From positions 1-64,000 of the forward strand of contig CAWAQJ010000015.1 of NCBI GenBank assembly GCA_963784175.1: a DNA stretch of 64,000 bases, in the 5' to 3' direction. Shown one piece after another: positions 52,579-61,107 of this stretch (within the stretch, counting starts at the first letter, position 1; each line of letters opens with the position of its first letter). The position numbers and the translations under genes are program-made. The notes below the pieces were generated by a model. The model was not told the origin of the DNA. It did no database searches and saw only the letters and a list, made by a program, of their open reading frames with translations. The DNA is from JAIBJN01 sp963784175. GTDB lineage: Bacteria; Actinomycetota; Thermoleophilia; Gaiellales; Gaiellaceae.

Positions 52579-53554
52579 GCTCGTCGACCTCGGACGGATC
52601 CGGGAAGGGAGCGGCGAGCGCATGCTCCACGGCGGCCGCGACCTCGCCCCCGACCTCGTTCTCGATCTGCGTGAGCGCATCGGCGTCGGCCAGGCCTTCG
52701 GCAACGAGCCACTCGCCGAGGATCTGCAGGGGATCGCGCTCGCCGGACCACTCGATCTCCTCGTCCTCGGAGCGGTAGTAGGCGCGGTCGACGTCGCCGA
52801 CGTGGTGGCCGTGGAAGCGGTACGTGTTGCACAGCAGAAACGCGGGCCCGTCCCCGGAGCGCGTGCGCTCGACGGCACGCCGCGCCGCGGAGTAGACGGC
52901 GCGGACGTCCTGTCCGTCCACCTCCTCCACCGGGATGCCGAACGCCGCCGGCCGGCCGGCGATGTCGCCTGCCGTGTTCTCCGAGTAGTGCGTGTACTCG
53001 CTGTAGAGGTTGTTCTCGCACACGTAGATGACCGGAAGCTTCCAGAGCGAGGCCATGTTCATCACCTCGTAGAGGACGCCCTGGCCCAGCGCGCCTTCGC
53101 CGAAGAAGCAGACGGCGACGTGATCCGTGCCGCGCGCCTTGGCGGAGAAGGCAGCCCCCGTGGCGATGCCGGCCGAGCCGCCGACGATCGCGTTCGCCCC
53201 CAGGTTGCCGTTCTCGTGGTCGGCGATGTGCATGGAGCCGCCCTTGCCCCGGCAGTAGCCCTCCTCCTTGCCGAGGAGCTCGCAGAACATGCGGTCGACG
53301 TCGGCGCCCTTGGCCAGGCAGTGACCGTGTCCGCGGTGCGTGCTCGTGATGTAGTCCTGCTTCGTCAGCGCTTCGCAGACGCCGACGGCGACGGCCTCCT
53401 GGCCGATGTAGAGGTGCGCGAGACCCGGCATCTTCGCCGAGCGGTAGAGCTCGTTCACGCGCTCCTCGAAGGTCCGGATACGCCGCATCTGCCCGTACAT
53501 CCGCAGCGCGAGCTCCGGCGAGACGTCGGCGAGCGGGCGCGCCTGGGTCGCCAC
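52565..53554 (-). CDS. 2-oxoacid dehydrogenase E1 alpha subunit
   Basis: A 329-residue E1 alpha. The thiamine-diphosphate motif spans FFGEGALGQGVLYEVMNMASLWKLPVIYVCENN, with GEG instead of GDG. The phosphorylation-loop region (HYSENTAGDIAGR) and H-R-G-H-G-H motif are present. It is closest to acetoin dehydrogenase AcoA. GTG 53554 overlaps the dehydrogenase stop by one base. Confidence 0.94.
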   Translation of the reverse strand: MATQARPLADVSPELALRMYGQMRRIRTFEERVNELYRSAKMPGLAHLYIGQEAVAVGVCEALTKQDYITSTHRGHGHCLAKGADVDRMFCELLGKEEGYCRGKGGSMHIADHENGNLGANAIVGGSAGIATGAAFSAKARGTDHVAVCFFGEGALGQGVLYEVMNMASLWKLPVIYVCENNLYSEYTHYSENTAGDIAGRPAAFGIPVEEVDGQDVRAVYSAARRAVERTRSGDGPAFLLCNTYRFHGHHVGDVDRAYYRSEDEEIEWSGERDPLQILGEWLVAEGLADADALTQIENEVGGEVAAAVEHALAAPFPDPSEVDEHVHP

Positions 53555-54444
53555 TAGTGCACCACCTTTCGGAGGCCCGACATGTGCGCCATGACCTCGT
53601 AGACGACCGCGAAGTCCTGCTCGACGTAGCCCATCGCCCGCGCCGCCGTAAGCAGCTCGTTGGAGATCGCCGTCGTCGGCATGGGGACGTCGAGCTTGCG
53701 GCCCGCCTCGAGAGCGAGGTTCATGTCCTTCTGCATCATGTTGACGTTGAACCAGGCCTCGTCCGGCATCTCGAGGACGAAGGGGCCGCGGTACTTGAGC
53801 ATCGGGGACGCGATGACGCTCTGGAGCAGCGCCTCGACCGCGACCTCCTTGTCGATCCCGTCCTTCTCGGCGAGGAGCAGGCCCTCGCAGAACGCGACCA
53901 TCTGGACGTGCAGGCTCAGGTTGATGGCGATCTTCATCAGCAGGGCCTGGCCGTTGGAGCCGATATGCATGACGGTCGGGCCGATGTCGCGGAGGATCGC
54001 TTCGACCTCGTCGAAGGCCTCCTCGTCGCCCCCGACCATGATCGAGAGCCGTCCTTCCTCCAGCGTGCTGACGCTTCCGGAGACCGGCGCGTCGAGCATG
54101 CGTGCGCCCAGGTCGGCGACCTGCTCCGCCAGAGCCCGGCTGGCCTCCGGCGTTCCGGTCGTCATGTCGACGTAGACCTTCCCGGGGCGGAGCCCCGCGA
54201 GGATGCCGTCGGGGCCCTGGGTCACCGCTTCGAGCGCGGCGACGTTCGTGACCATGCTGAAGACGACGTCCGCGGCCTCGGCCACTTCGCGCGGTGAATC
54301 CTTGAGGTCGAGCCCGAGCTCGACGAGGGGCGCAGCCTTGTCGCGGGAGCGGTTGTACCCGGAGACCGTGTGGCCCGCGGCCAGCAGGCGCCTCGTGACG
54401 CCGCCGCCCATGACCCCGAGGCCGACGAACCCGACGTTCGCCAC
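53554..54444 (-). CDS. beta-hydroxyacid dehydrogenase (3-hydroxyisobutyrate dehydrogenase family)
   Basis: A 296-residue HIBADH paralogue of 28783-29712. Rossmann motif VGFVGLGVMGGGV, substrate motif DAPVSGSVSTLEEGRL and catalytic Lys in LMKIAINLSLH. It starts GTG 54444, three bases after the regulator stop, so it is the first metabolic gene of the operon. Confidence 0.92.
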   Translation of the reverse strand: MANVGFVGLGVMGGGVTRRLLAAGHTVSGYNRSRDKAAPLVELGLDLKDSPREVAEAADVVFSMVTNVAALEAVTQGPDGILAGLRPGKVYVDMTTGTPEASRALAEQVADLGARMLDAPVSGSVSTLEEGRLSIMVGGDEEAFDEVEAILRDIGPTVMHIGSNGQALLMKIAINLSLHVQMVAFCEGLLLAEKDGIDKEVAVEALLQSVIASPMLKYRGPFVLEMPDEAWFNVNMMQKDMNLALEAGRKLDVPMPTTAISNELLTAARAMGYVEQDFAVVYEVMAHMSGLRKVVH

Positions 54445-54447
54445 GCC

Positions 54448-55203
54448 TTAGCGGCTCCGCTTTCGGCTGCGGCTCGACTTCGCGGTCGCCGCGTCGACGG
54501 CCTCCTCGACCCGGCCGAGGTGCTCGCGCATGCGCTCGCGCGCCTCGTCGGGTCGCCCCTCGGCCATGGCGGCGATGATCAGCCCGTGGTCCTCGATCGA
54601 CTGCTCGGGGCTGCCGGGAATCTTGTAGATCGACCCGAGGGCGCGCTCGAGCTGGTCGCGGATGGCGTGCATGAGGTGAAGGATGAGCCGGTTCTGCGTC
54701 GCCTCCGCGATCGTGAGGTGGAAGGCGACGTCGGCCTCGATGTACTCCTCGCGGTCGGCGAGTCCCTCGCGCATGACCTCGGTCGCGTCGCGCATGCGCT
54801 CGAGGTACGCCTTGTTGCCCCGCTCGGTGGCGAGCGCCACAGCCTCGCCCTCGAGGATGCGGCGCACCTCGAAGAGCTCCCGCAGGCTGCCTTCCTCGAC
54901 TGCGAGCAAGAGCGAGAGCGAGTCGTTCAGGGGGTTGCGGAAGTGCGCAACCACGTACGCGCCGCTGCCCCCGGCGCTGATCAGGCCCTTGGACTCGAGC
55001 ATGCGGAGCGCCTCGCGCACGGACGAGCGCCCGACCCCGTAGTGCTGCATCAGCTCGCGCTCGGTGGGGAGCGCGTCGCCCGGCTTCAGGTGCCGCTCGC
55101 TGATGAGCGCCAGCAGGCTGTCGGCCACGAGCTCGTACGTGTTGCGGCGCTCGATCGGCCGGCGGAGGGCCAGGACGGATTCGGGTGTCTGATCGTCAGA
55201 CAA
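54448..55203 (-). CDS. FadR-subfamily GntR transcriptional regulator, likely autoregulated
   Basis: A 251-residue regulator. N-terminal winged helix (residues 15-85) with the GntR motif ALPTERELMQHYGVGRSSVREALRMLESKGLI. C-terminal FCD ligand-binding domain of six helices, with the metal/ligand pair in ADVAFHLTIAEAT and EDHGLIIAAM. A TTG start (55203) is the only in-frame start upstream of the helix-turn-helix, since TGA lies 15 bases before it. An operator palindrome covers its first codons, implying autorepression. It opens the long minus-strand operon. Confidence 0.93.
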   Translation of the reverse strand: MSDDQTPESVLALRRPIERRNTYELVADSLLALISERHLKPGDALPTERELMQHYGVGRSSVREALRMLESKGLISAGGSGAYVVAHFRNPLNDSLSLLLAVEEGSLRELFEVRRILEGEAVALATERGNKAYLERMRDATEVMREGLADREEYIEADVAFHLTIAEATQNRLILHLMHAIRDQLERALGSIYKIPGSPEQSIEDHGLIIAAMAEGRPDEARERMREHLGRVEEAVDAATAKSSRSRKRSR

Positions 55204-55248
55204 TGGACACCTGCCTCATTTATAACGCCGTCCCCCGCACCTTGGCAA
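55186..55248 (-). promoter_or_regulatory. promoter and operator of the GntR catabolic operon
   Basis: On the minus strand a TTGCCA -35 (55248-55243) and a TATAAA -10 (55224-55219) are separated by 18 bases. The palindrome TGTCTGATCGTCAGACA (55186-55202) lies just downstream, over the TTG start region. A repressor bound there would block transcription, giving autoregulation of the whole operon. Confidence 0.7.
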
Positions 55249-55264
55249 GCCGCTTTCCGAAAGC

Positions 55265-55315
55265 TTGACAGGTCACAGGCCGCCTGCACATACTCGCCTG
55301 TCAGACAGTCGGACA
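55265..55315 (+). promoter_or_regulatory. promoter and operator of amidohydrolase gene 1
   Basis: TTGACA (55265-55270), 18-base spacer, CATACT (55289-55294), then operator TGTCAGACAGTCGGACA at 55299-55315. The -35 boxes of this promoter and of the divergent GntR promoter are only 16 bases apart, so one regulator could act on both. Confidence 0.75.
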
Positions 55316-55360
55316 AGCCTACACCACTGGGACGTGGCTGTCCGCGGAAGGAGGGGACGA

Positions 55361-57037
55361 ATGAAGTTGCAACGCTTGGTCGGTCGCCGGGTGCTCGTCG
55401 GCCTGGCGGTCACGGCGCTGGTTGTCGCCGCGGCCGTCAGTGCCTCCGGGCCGACCGTCAACCAGCAGATTCGGGTCGCGAACGCTCCTGATCTGATCCT
55501 CTACAACGGCGTCATCAGCACGCTCGACGGCTCGAACTCGACCGTGAAGGCGATCGCGGTTCGAGACGGCAAGATCATCGCCACAGACGATCAGAACGGC
55601 CCCATCAAGGCCCTCGCCGACAAGGGCACGACGGTCGTCGACCTCAAGGGCAGGCGCGTGCTCCCAGGTCTCATCGACGGCCATCTCCACGGAATGCGTG
55701 AGGGCTACCACTGCTGGACGCAGGTCGTCCGGCTCGACCTCGTCACCAGCCGCTCCACGGCACTGGCCATGTACGCGGCCAAGGCCGTCGAGCTGCCCGA
55801 CGGGAAGTGGATCTGGACGACCCAGGGTGGGTGGAGCCTCCCACAGCTCGACGACCCCACCCTCTTCACGTTCGCCGAGCTCAGCGCCGCGGCTCCGGCC
55901 AACCCGCTCTGGATCCAGGGCGGCGGCTTCGCCGGGGCGCGCGTGAACCAGGCCGCGCTCACCGCGCTCGGGCTCGGGCCGGGCTCGCCCGGCGTCGTGC
56001 TCGACGCGAACGGCAACCCGACCGGCCAGCTCATCGCGCCCGCGACGACGGCCGCGAACCAGGCCATCCTCGCCCAGCTCGACGCGATCGGCGTGGACGG
56101 CGAGGCGAAGTGCCTGAGCGACTTCATCCGCGAGGCGAACAGCCGCGGGCTCACGGCCTGGAAGGACGCCGGCGGCAACGACGCCCCCTGGGGCACCGGC
56201 GGAGCGATCAACGACAAGCTCCACGTCGAAGAGGGCGCGATGCAGCTCTACCGCAACGGCGGCCTCAACGCCCGCATCGCCTTCAACGCGATGAGCGGGT
56301 ACGACATCAACCGGGTGATCCCCGAGACGCAGAACGCCCTCGGCTTCCTCGGAGATGACATGTTCAAGTACCTCGGGCCGGGCGAGGACGTGATGGCCAC
56401 CGATCCGCAGTACGCGGACGTGATGCGCTGGTCCGCCTCCAAGCGACTCAGCGTGGAGACACACGTCGGGAACATCGACGCGATCCTGAACGGGTTCGAG
56501 GCAGCCGACCAGGTCTACGACGTCGGCAAGCTCAAGTGGCGCATCGCCCACCCGGGCAACGGGCAGCCGAGCGACGAACAGCTCGCGCGGGCGAAGGCGC
56601 TCGGAATCGGCTGGGCCCTGACGATCGCTCCCGTGCAGGACGGGGGCACCGGCCCGCGCTTCAAGACGACGAAGGAGAACAGCGCACAGATGTGCCTGAT
56701 GACGGACGCGATGAACGTCGCTCCGTGGCCGCCGTTCCTGAGCCTCTTCTTCGTCACCACCGGCCAGACGCTTCTCCCGGGCGACGAAGGCGTGCCGCCC
56801 GAGGAGCGGCTGACCCGCCTGGAGGCGCTCCGTTCCTACACCTCCGATTGCGCGTGGTTCCTCGACCTGGACGACAAGGTCGGCACGCTCGAGGCGGGCA
56901 AGTACGCAGACCTGATCGTCCTGGACAAGGACTACTTCAAGGTCCCGGACAGCGAGATCTGGAAGATCCAGTCGCTCCTGACGGTCGTCGACGGCCGAGT
57001 CGTCTACGGCGCCGGCGAGTACTCCAACCTCGACTAA
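55361..57037 (+). CDS. exported YtcJ-like amidohydrolase 1
   Basis: A 558-residue amidohydrolase-superfamily enzyme. Residues 8-28 are an N-terminal membrane anchor/signal (VGRRVLVGLAVTALVVAAAVSA). The urease-like barrel begins PDLILYNGVISTLDG; metal ligands are H108 and H110 in GLIDGHLHG, His in SVETHVG and WRIAHPG, and the terminal Asp in LMTDAMN. The C-terminal ADLIVLDKDYFKVP strand is typical of YtcJ-like N-substituted amide hydrolases. Strong ribosome site GGAAGGAGGGG before ATG 55361. Shares a 332-bp near-identical block with gene 2. Confidence 0.88.
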   Translation: MKLQRLVGRRVLVGLAVTALVVAAAVSASGPTVNQQIRVANAPDLILYNGVISTLDGSNSTVKAIAVRDGKIIATDDQNGPIKALADKGTTVVDLKGRRVLPGLIDGHLHGMREGYHCWTQVVRLDLVTSRSTALAMYAAKAVELPDGKWIWTTQGGWSLPQLDDPTLFTFAELSAAAPANPLWIQGGGFAGARVNQAALTALGLGPGSPGVVLDANGNPTGQLIAPATTAANQAILAQLDAIGVDGEAKCLSDFIREANSRGLTAWKDAGGNDAPWGTGGAINDKLHVEEGAMQLYRNGGLNARIAFNAMSGYDINRVIPETQNALGFLGDDMFKYLGPGEDVMATDPQYADVMRWSASKRLSVETHVGNIDAILNGFEAADQVYDVGKLKWRIAHPGNGQPSDEQLARAKALGIGWALTIAPVQDGGTGPRFKTTKENSAQMCLMTDAMNVAPWPPFLSLFFVTTGQTLLPGDEGVPPEERLTRLEALRSYTSDCAWFLDLDDKVGTLEAGKYADLIVLDKDYFKVPDSEIWKIQSLLTVVDGRVVYGAGEYSNLD

Positions 57038-57065
57038 CACCGGGAAAGCCGGGCAAAGCCAACCA

Positions 57066-57097
57066 GACCGAGCCGCTCCGAAAGGGGCGGCTCGGTC
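57066..57097 (+). terminator. terminator after amidohydrolase 1
   Basis: A 14-bp stem (GACCGAGCCGCTCC with GGGGCGGCTCGGTC, one G-U pair) closed by a GAAA tetraloop lies about 30 bases after the stop. No long T-run follows. It separates gene 1 from the promoter of gene 2. Confidence 0.7.
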
Positions 57098-57110
57098 GCG
57101 TCTGGCCGCC

Positions 57111-57162
57111 TTGACTTCGCGCGCGCAAGGGGCAGATACTCGGCTTGTCAGACAGTCGGACA
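57111..57162 (+). promoter_or_regulatory. promoter and operator of amidohydrolase gene 2
   Basis: TTGACT (57111-57116), 18-base spacer, GATACT (57135-57140), operator TGTCAGACAGTCGGACA at 57146-57162, identical to that of gene 1. The spacing from the -10 to the operator is five bases, as in genes 1 and 3. Confidence 0.75.
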
Positions 57163-57206
57163 GGCCCGCGGACCCTCGGTCTGTCCACACGACGAGGGGA
57201 GGTCAG

Positions 57207-58887
57207 GTGAAACGCGTGTTCAGGGGGAAGCTCCTGGTCGGACTCGCGCTGGCGGCGTCGGCGATCGCGGCAGTGGCGATCGCGGCGAGCCCACAGTCCG
57301 TCAACCAGCAGGTCGCGGCGGCCAACGCCCCCGACCTGATCCTCTACAACGGCAAGATCTCGCTGCTCGACGACAAGAACACCGTCGTGAAGGCGATCGC
57401 CGTCCGCGACGGCAAGGTCATCGCCTCCGACGACCAGAGCGGCCGCATCAGGGCACTCGCAGGCCCCAACACGGAGGTCGTCAACCTCGACGGCCGCCGG
57501 GTGCTGCCCGGCTTGATCGACGGGCACCTGCACGGCATGCGCGAGGCCTACCACTGCTGGACGCAGGTCGTCCGGCTCGACCTCGTCACCAGCCGCTCCA
57601 CGGCACTGGCCATGTACGCGGCCAAGGCCGTCGAGCTGCCCGACGGGAAGTGGATCTGGACGACCCAGGGTGGGTGGAGCCTCCCACAGCTCGACAACCC
57701 CACCCTCTTCACGTTCGCCGAGCTCAGCGCCGCGGCTCCGGCCAACCCGCTCTGGATCCAGGGCGGCGGCTTCGCCGGGGCGCGCGTGAACCAGGCCGCG
57801 CTCACCGCGCTCGGGCTCGGGCCGGGCTCGCCCGGCGTCGTGCTCGACGCGAACGGCAACCCGACCGGCCAGCTCATCGCTCCCGCGACGACGGCGGCGA
57901 ACCAGGCCATCATCGCCCAGCTCAACCAGCTCGGGATCGACGGCGAGGCCGACTGCCTCGCCGACTTCATCGCCGAGGCCAACAGCCGCGGCCTCACCGC
58001 GTGGAAGGACGCAATCGGCAACGACGCCCCCTGGGGCACCGGCCTGGCGAGCAGCGAAGGCCTGCACGTCGAGGAGGCCGGGATGCAGCTCTACCGCGAA
58101 GACCGCCTCAACGCTCGCATCGTCTTCAGCAGCATGCAGCGGGTTCGGCGACGGCGCACGCCTGAAGGCGGAGACGGCGAACTCCCTCGGCTTCCTCGGG
58201 GACGACATGTACAAGTACCTCGGCCCCGGCGAGGACTCGATGGTGACCCAGCCGGACTACCTCGACATCATCCGCTGGTCGGTCGCGAGGCGGCTGAGCG
58301 TGGAGACGCACGTCGGCGGCTCCATCGACGCGATCCTCAGCGGGTTCGAGGAGGCCGACCAGACCTACGACGTCGGCAAGCTCAAGTGGCGGATCGCCCA
58401 CCCGGGCAACGGGGAGCCGACCGACGCGCAGCTCGCGCGGGCGAAGGCGCTCGGGATCGGCTGGGCCCTCACGATCGCTCCCGTCCAAGATGGGGGCACC
58501 GGCCCGCGCTTCAGGACGACGAGGGAGAACAGCGCGCACATGTGCCTGATGACGGACGCGATGAACGTCGCTCCGTGGCCGCCGTTCCTGTCCCTCTTCT
58601 TCGTCACCACCGGCCAGACGCTTCTTCCGGGCGACGAAGGCGTCCCGGCCGATCAGCGGCTGACCCGCATGGAGGCGCTCCGCTCCGCGACCACCGACTG
58701 CGGCTGGTTCCTCGACCTCGACGGCAAGGTCGGCTCGCTCGAGAACGGGATGCTCGCCGACATGATCGTCCTGGACAAGGACTACTTCTCGGTTCCGGAC
58801 AGCGAGATCTGGAAGATCCAGTCGCTCCTGACCGTCGTGGACGGACGCATCGTCTACGGCGCCGGCGAGTACGCCGGCCTGGACTAG
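57207..58887 (+). pseudogene. exported YtcJ-like amidohydrolase 2, frameshifted
   Basis: Starts GTG 57207 after GAGGGGAGGTCAG. The first ~310 codons match gene 1 (signal anchor, H-L-H in GLIDGHLHGMREAYHCW). At 58137 an extra C appears after ATG (AGCATGC-AGC), shifting the frame. The correct sequence (SGFGDGARLKAETANSLGFLGDDM) continues in the +1 frame to 58887, including SVETHVGG, WRIAHPG and LMTDAMN. So the gene is intact apart from one base. It may be a sequencing error, a very recent pseudogene or, less likely, programmed frameshifting. Confidence 0.8.
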
Positions 58888-58909
58888 AAGCCACCGAAAC
58901 GACAATCGA

Positions 58910-58947
58910 AACGGGCCGTCCCAACCGGGGCGGCCCGTTCGCTTTTC
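58910..58947 (+). terminator. terminator after amidohydrolase 2
   Basis: AACGGGCCGTCCC pairs with GGGGCGGCCCGTT (13 bp, one G-U pair) around an AACC loop, followed by CGCTTTTC. It has a short T-run and sits just upstream of the gene 3 promoter. Confidence 0.72.
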
Positions 58948-58953
58948 GGAGTC

Positions 58954-59005
58954 TTGACACCGCCCGGCCGACGGGCAGATACTCGCGTTGTCTGACAGTC
59001 GGACA
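58954..59005 (+). promoter_or_regulatory. promoter and operator of amidohydrolase gene 3
   Basis: TTGACA (58954-58959), 18-base spacer, GATACT (58978-58983), then TGTCTGACAGTCGGACA at 58989-59005. An extra half-site (CAGTCGGTCA) follows directly. This is the fourth strong operator copy in the island. Confidence 0.75.
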
Positions 59006-59029
59006 GTCGGTCAATGGAGGTGGTGGGGA

Positions 59030-60769
59030 ATGCAGGCACTGCGCTTTGTCAGGCGCCGACCCCTGCTCACACTTGCCGCTGTCGCCCTCGTCGTGGCGAC
59101 CGCAGTGGGAGCGACGGAGCTGTCGGTGAACAAGCAGGTTCGGCGCGCGAACGCGCCTGACCTGATCCTCTACAACGGGGCGATCACGACCCTCGACGCC
59201 AAGGGCTCGACCATGAAGGCGATGGCGATCCGGAACGGGAAGATCATCGCCATGGACGACCAGAACGGGCGCATCAAGGCGCTCGCCGACGAGGGCACGA
59301 AGGTCGTCAACCTGAACGGCCGCCGCGTCCTTCCAGGGCTCATCGACGGCACGCTCCACGGAATCCGGACGGGCTACCACTGCTTCACCCGCACCGTCCG
59401 GCACGACACGACCTTCAAGCGGGCGGACGCGCTGGCCGAGTACACGCGGGTCGCGGCGCAGACGCCGCCGGGCAAGTGGGTCTGGACGACCAGCGGATCC
59501 TGGAACGTCGCCCAGCTCGACGTCCCGGGGATGTTCACGAAGGCGGAGCTCGACGCCCGCGCGCCGAACAACCCGGTCTTCGTCCAGGCCGTCGGCTTCA
59601 ACGGCGTCCAGGTGAACACGGCAGGCCTGACCCGCCTCGGCCTCACGGCCGGCATGCCCGGCGTCGTGCTCGACGCGAGCGGGCAGCCGACCGGCCAGCT
59701 GACCGGCACCGCCAGCCAGGCCGCCTCGCGGTCGATCGGCGCCGAGCTCGGCCAGCTGACGACCGAGGAGCAGGCGGACTGCCTCGAGGACTTCATGCGC
59801 GAGGCGAACCGTGTCGGCCTGACCGGCTGGGACGACCCGGGCGGGAACGACCCGTTCGACCCGAACGGCACCGGCATCACGGTGCTCCGCGACCAGCACG
59901 GCTACCAGGCCGTCAACCTCCTGTACCGCCAGGGACGGATGACGACCAGGGTCACGTTCAACCTGAGCTGCTTCGGCCCCGACGCCGTGATCGGCGTCGA
60001 GTGCGTGAAACGGCACACGTTCAATGCGATCAGCCGGCTCGGGGACGACATGCTGCGCCTCAGCGGCATCGGCGAGGACGTCCTCCAGGTCGGCCCCGAC
60101 GGCGTCTACCCGGAGGAGGACTACCACGAGATCCTCGTCCACCTCGCCAAGAACGACTGGAAGTTCCAGCACCACGCCACCGCCGAGGCGACGCAGCACT
60201 CGATGGTGGACATGTGGGAGGAGGTCAACGAGACCGAGGCGCAGATGGACGACCTCGGCTGGGTCATGCTGCACCCGGGCGAGGGGCCCGAGGATCCGAG
60301 CCAGGAGGTCCTCGACCAGCTGGCGAGCCTCGGAGCGGGGATCGTCCCGACGAACCCCGGCGGCCGGGGCGGCGGCACCTCTCACCCGCCCTACAAGCGC
60401 ATCTACTCGAGCGACGCCGAGAGCTGCCTCGGCACCGACGCGCTCAACGCCTCGACCTACTCGCCGTTCGTCAGCCTCTGGTACGTGCACAGCGGCAAGA
60501 CGTACGTGCCGGGGCAGGCGGGCGTCGTGCCCGAGCAGCGGCTGACGCGCACCGAGGCACTCGAGATGGCGACGAAGAAGTGCGGCTGGTTCATGGAGCT
60601 CGAGGACAAGGTCGGCACGCTCGAGGTCGGCAAGTACGCCGACCTGATCGTCACGAGCAAGGACTACTTCAAGGTCCCCGTCGACGACATCCGCTCGCTC
60701 ACGTCCGTGCTCACGGTCGTGGACGGCAAGGTCGTCTACGGCGACGCCGAGTTCGCGAGCCTGGACTAG
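59030..60769 (+). CDS. exported YtcJ-like amidohydrolase 3, first HxH histidine replaced
   Basis: A 579-residue paralogue of genes 1 and 2 with an N-terminal anchor (LLTLAAVALVVATAVGA). The HxH motif reads GLIDG-T108-L-H110-G, so the first metal-binding His is Thr. The later ligands (QHHATAEAT, VMLHPGEG and TDALN) are present. It has an insertion with CFGPDAVIGVECVKRHT, giving a different substrate pocket. ATG 59030 follows GGAGG nine bases upstream. It may be a mononuclear-metal or inactive paralogue, perhaps with altered substrate. Confidence 0.85.
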   Translation: MQALRFVRRRPLLTLAAVALVVATAVGATELSVNKQVRRANAPDLILYNGAITTLDAKGSTMKAMAIRNGKIIAMDDQNGRIKALADEGTKVVNLNGRRVLPGLIDGTLHGIRTGYHCFTRTVRHDTTFKRADALAEYTRVAAQTPPGKWVWTTSGSWNVAQLDVPGMFTKAELDARAPNNPVFVQAVGFNGVQVNTAGLTRLGLTAGMPGVVLDASGQPTGQLTGTASQAASRSIGAELGQLTTEEQADCLEDFMREANRVGLTGWDDPGGNDPFDPNGTGITVLRDQHGYQAVNLLYRQGRMTTRVTFNLSCFGPDAVIGVECVKRHTFNAISRLGDDMLRLSGIGEDVLQVGPDGVYPEEDYHEILVHLAKNDWKFQHHATAEATQHSMVDMWEEVNETEAQMDDLGWVMLHPGEGPEDPSQEVLDQLASLGAGIVPTNPGGRGGGTSHPPYKRIYSSDAESCLGTDALNASTYSPFVSLWYVHSGKTYVPGQAGVVPEQRLTRTEALEMATKKCGWFMELEDKVGTLEVGKYADLIVTSKDYFKVPVDDIRSLTSVLTVVDGKVVYGDAEFASLD

Positions 60770-60783
60770 ATCGCAGGCAGGCA

Positions 60784-60820
60784 GGCGGCTCCCCCGGCCC
60801 CGGGCGCCGGGGGAGCCGCC
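60784..60820 (+). terminator. terminator after amidohydrolase 3
   Basis: GGCGGCTCCCCCGG and CCGGGGGAGCCGCC form a perfect 14-bp stem with a 9-base loop, 15 bases after the stop. It closes the three-gene cassette series. Confidence 0.72.
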
Positions 60821-60849
60821 CTCGACCGACCTTCTCGTACCCTTCCGCT

Positions 60850-61107
60850 GTGGCTGCGGTCGAGCATCGCTGTCCGGGCTGCGGGTCGCCCCCGAAGATC
60901 ACCGTCGGCGCGCCCTATGTCGGCGTGGTCGGGTTCCTCTGGTGGAAGAAGCCGTTCGAGGAGCAGCTTTACCGCTGCGCCGAGGGCCACATCTACTCGG
61001 TGCACGTCAGCGGCGCGGAGACGACCGTCGAGCCGCACGACAGCGTCGAGGCCTGGCTCGAGGCGCGCACCGGCGGGGAAGCTCCCACCCGTCCGCCGGG
61101 GATCTAG
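60850..61107 (+). CDS. small zinc-ribbon-like protein (85 aa)
   Basis: GTG 60850 starts a small protein with CPGCG (residues 9-13) and a second half-site RCAEGH (about 42-47), giving a rubredoxin-like or treble-clef zinc site. A GFLWWKKP hydrophobic patch lies between. The function is unknown. Its 3' end overlaps the convergent DUF2071-like gene by four bases. Confidence 0.6.
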   Translation: MAAVEHRCPGCGSPPKITVGAPYVGVVGFLWWKKPFEEQLYRCAEGHIYSVHVSGAETTVEPHDSVEAWLEARTGGEAPTRPPGI

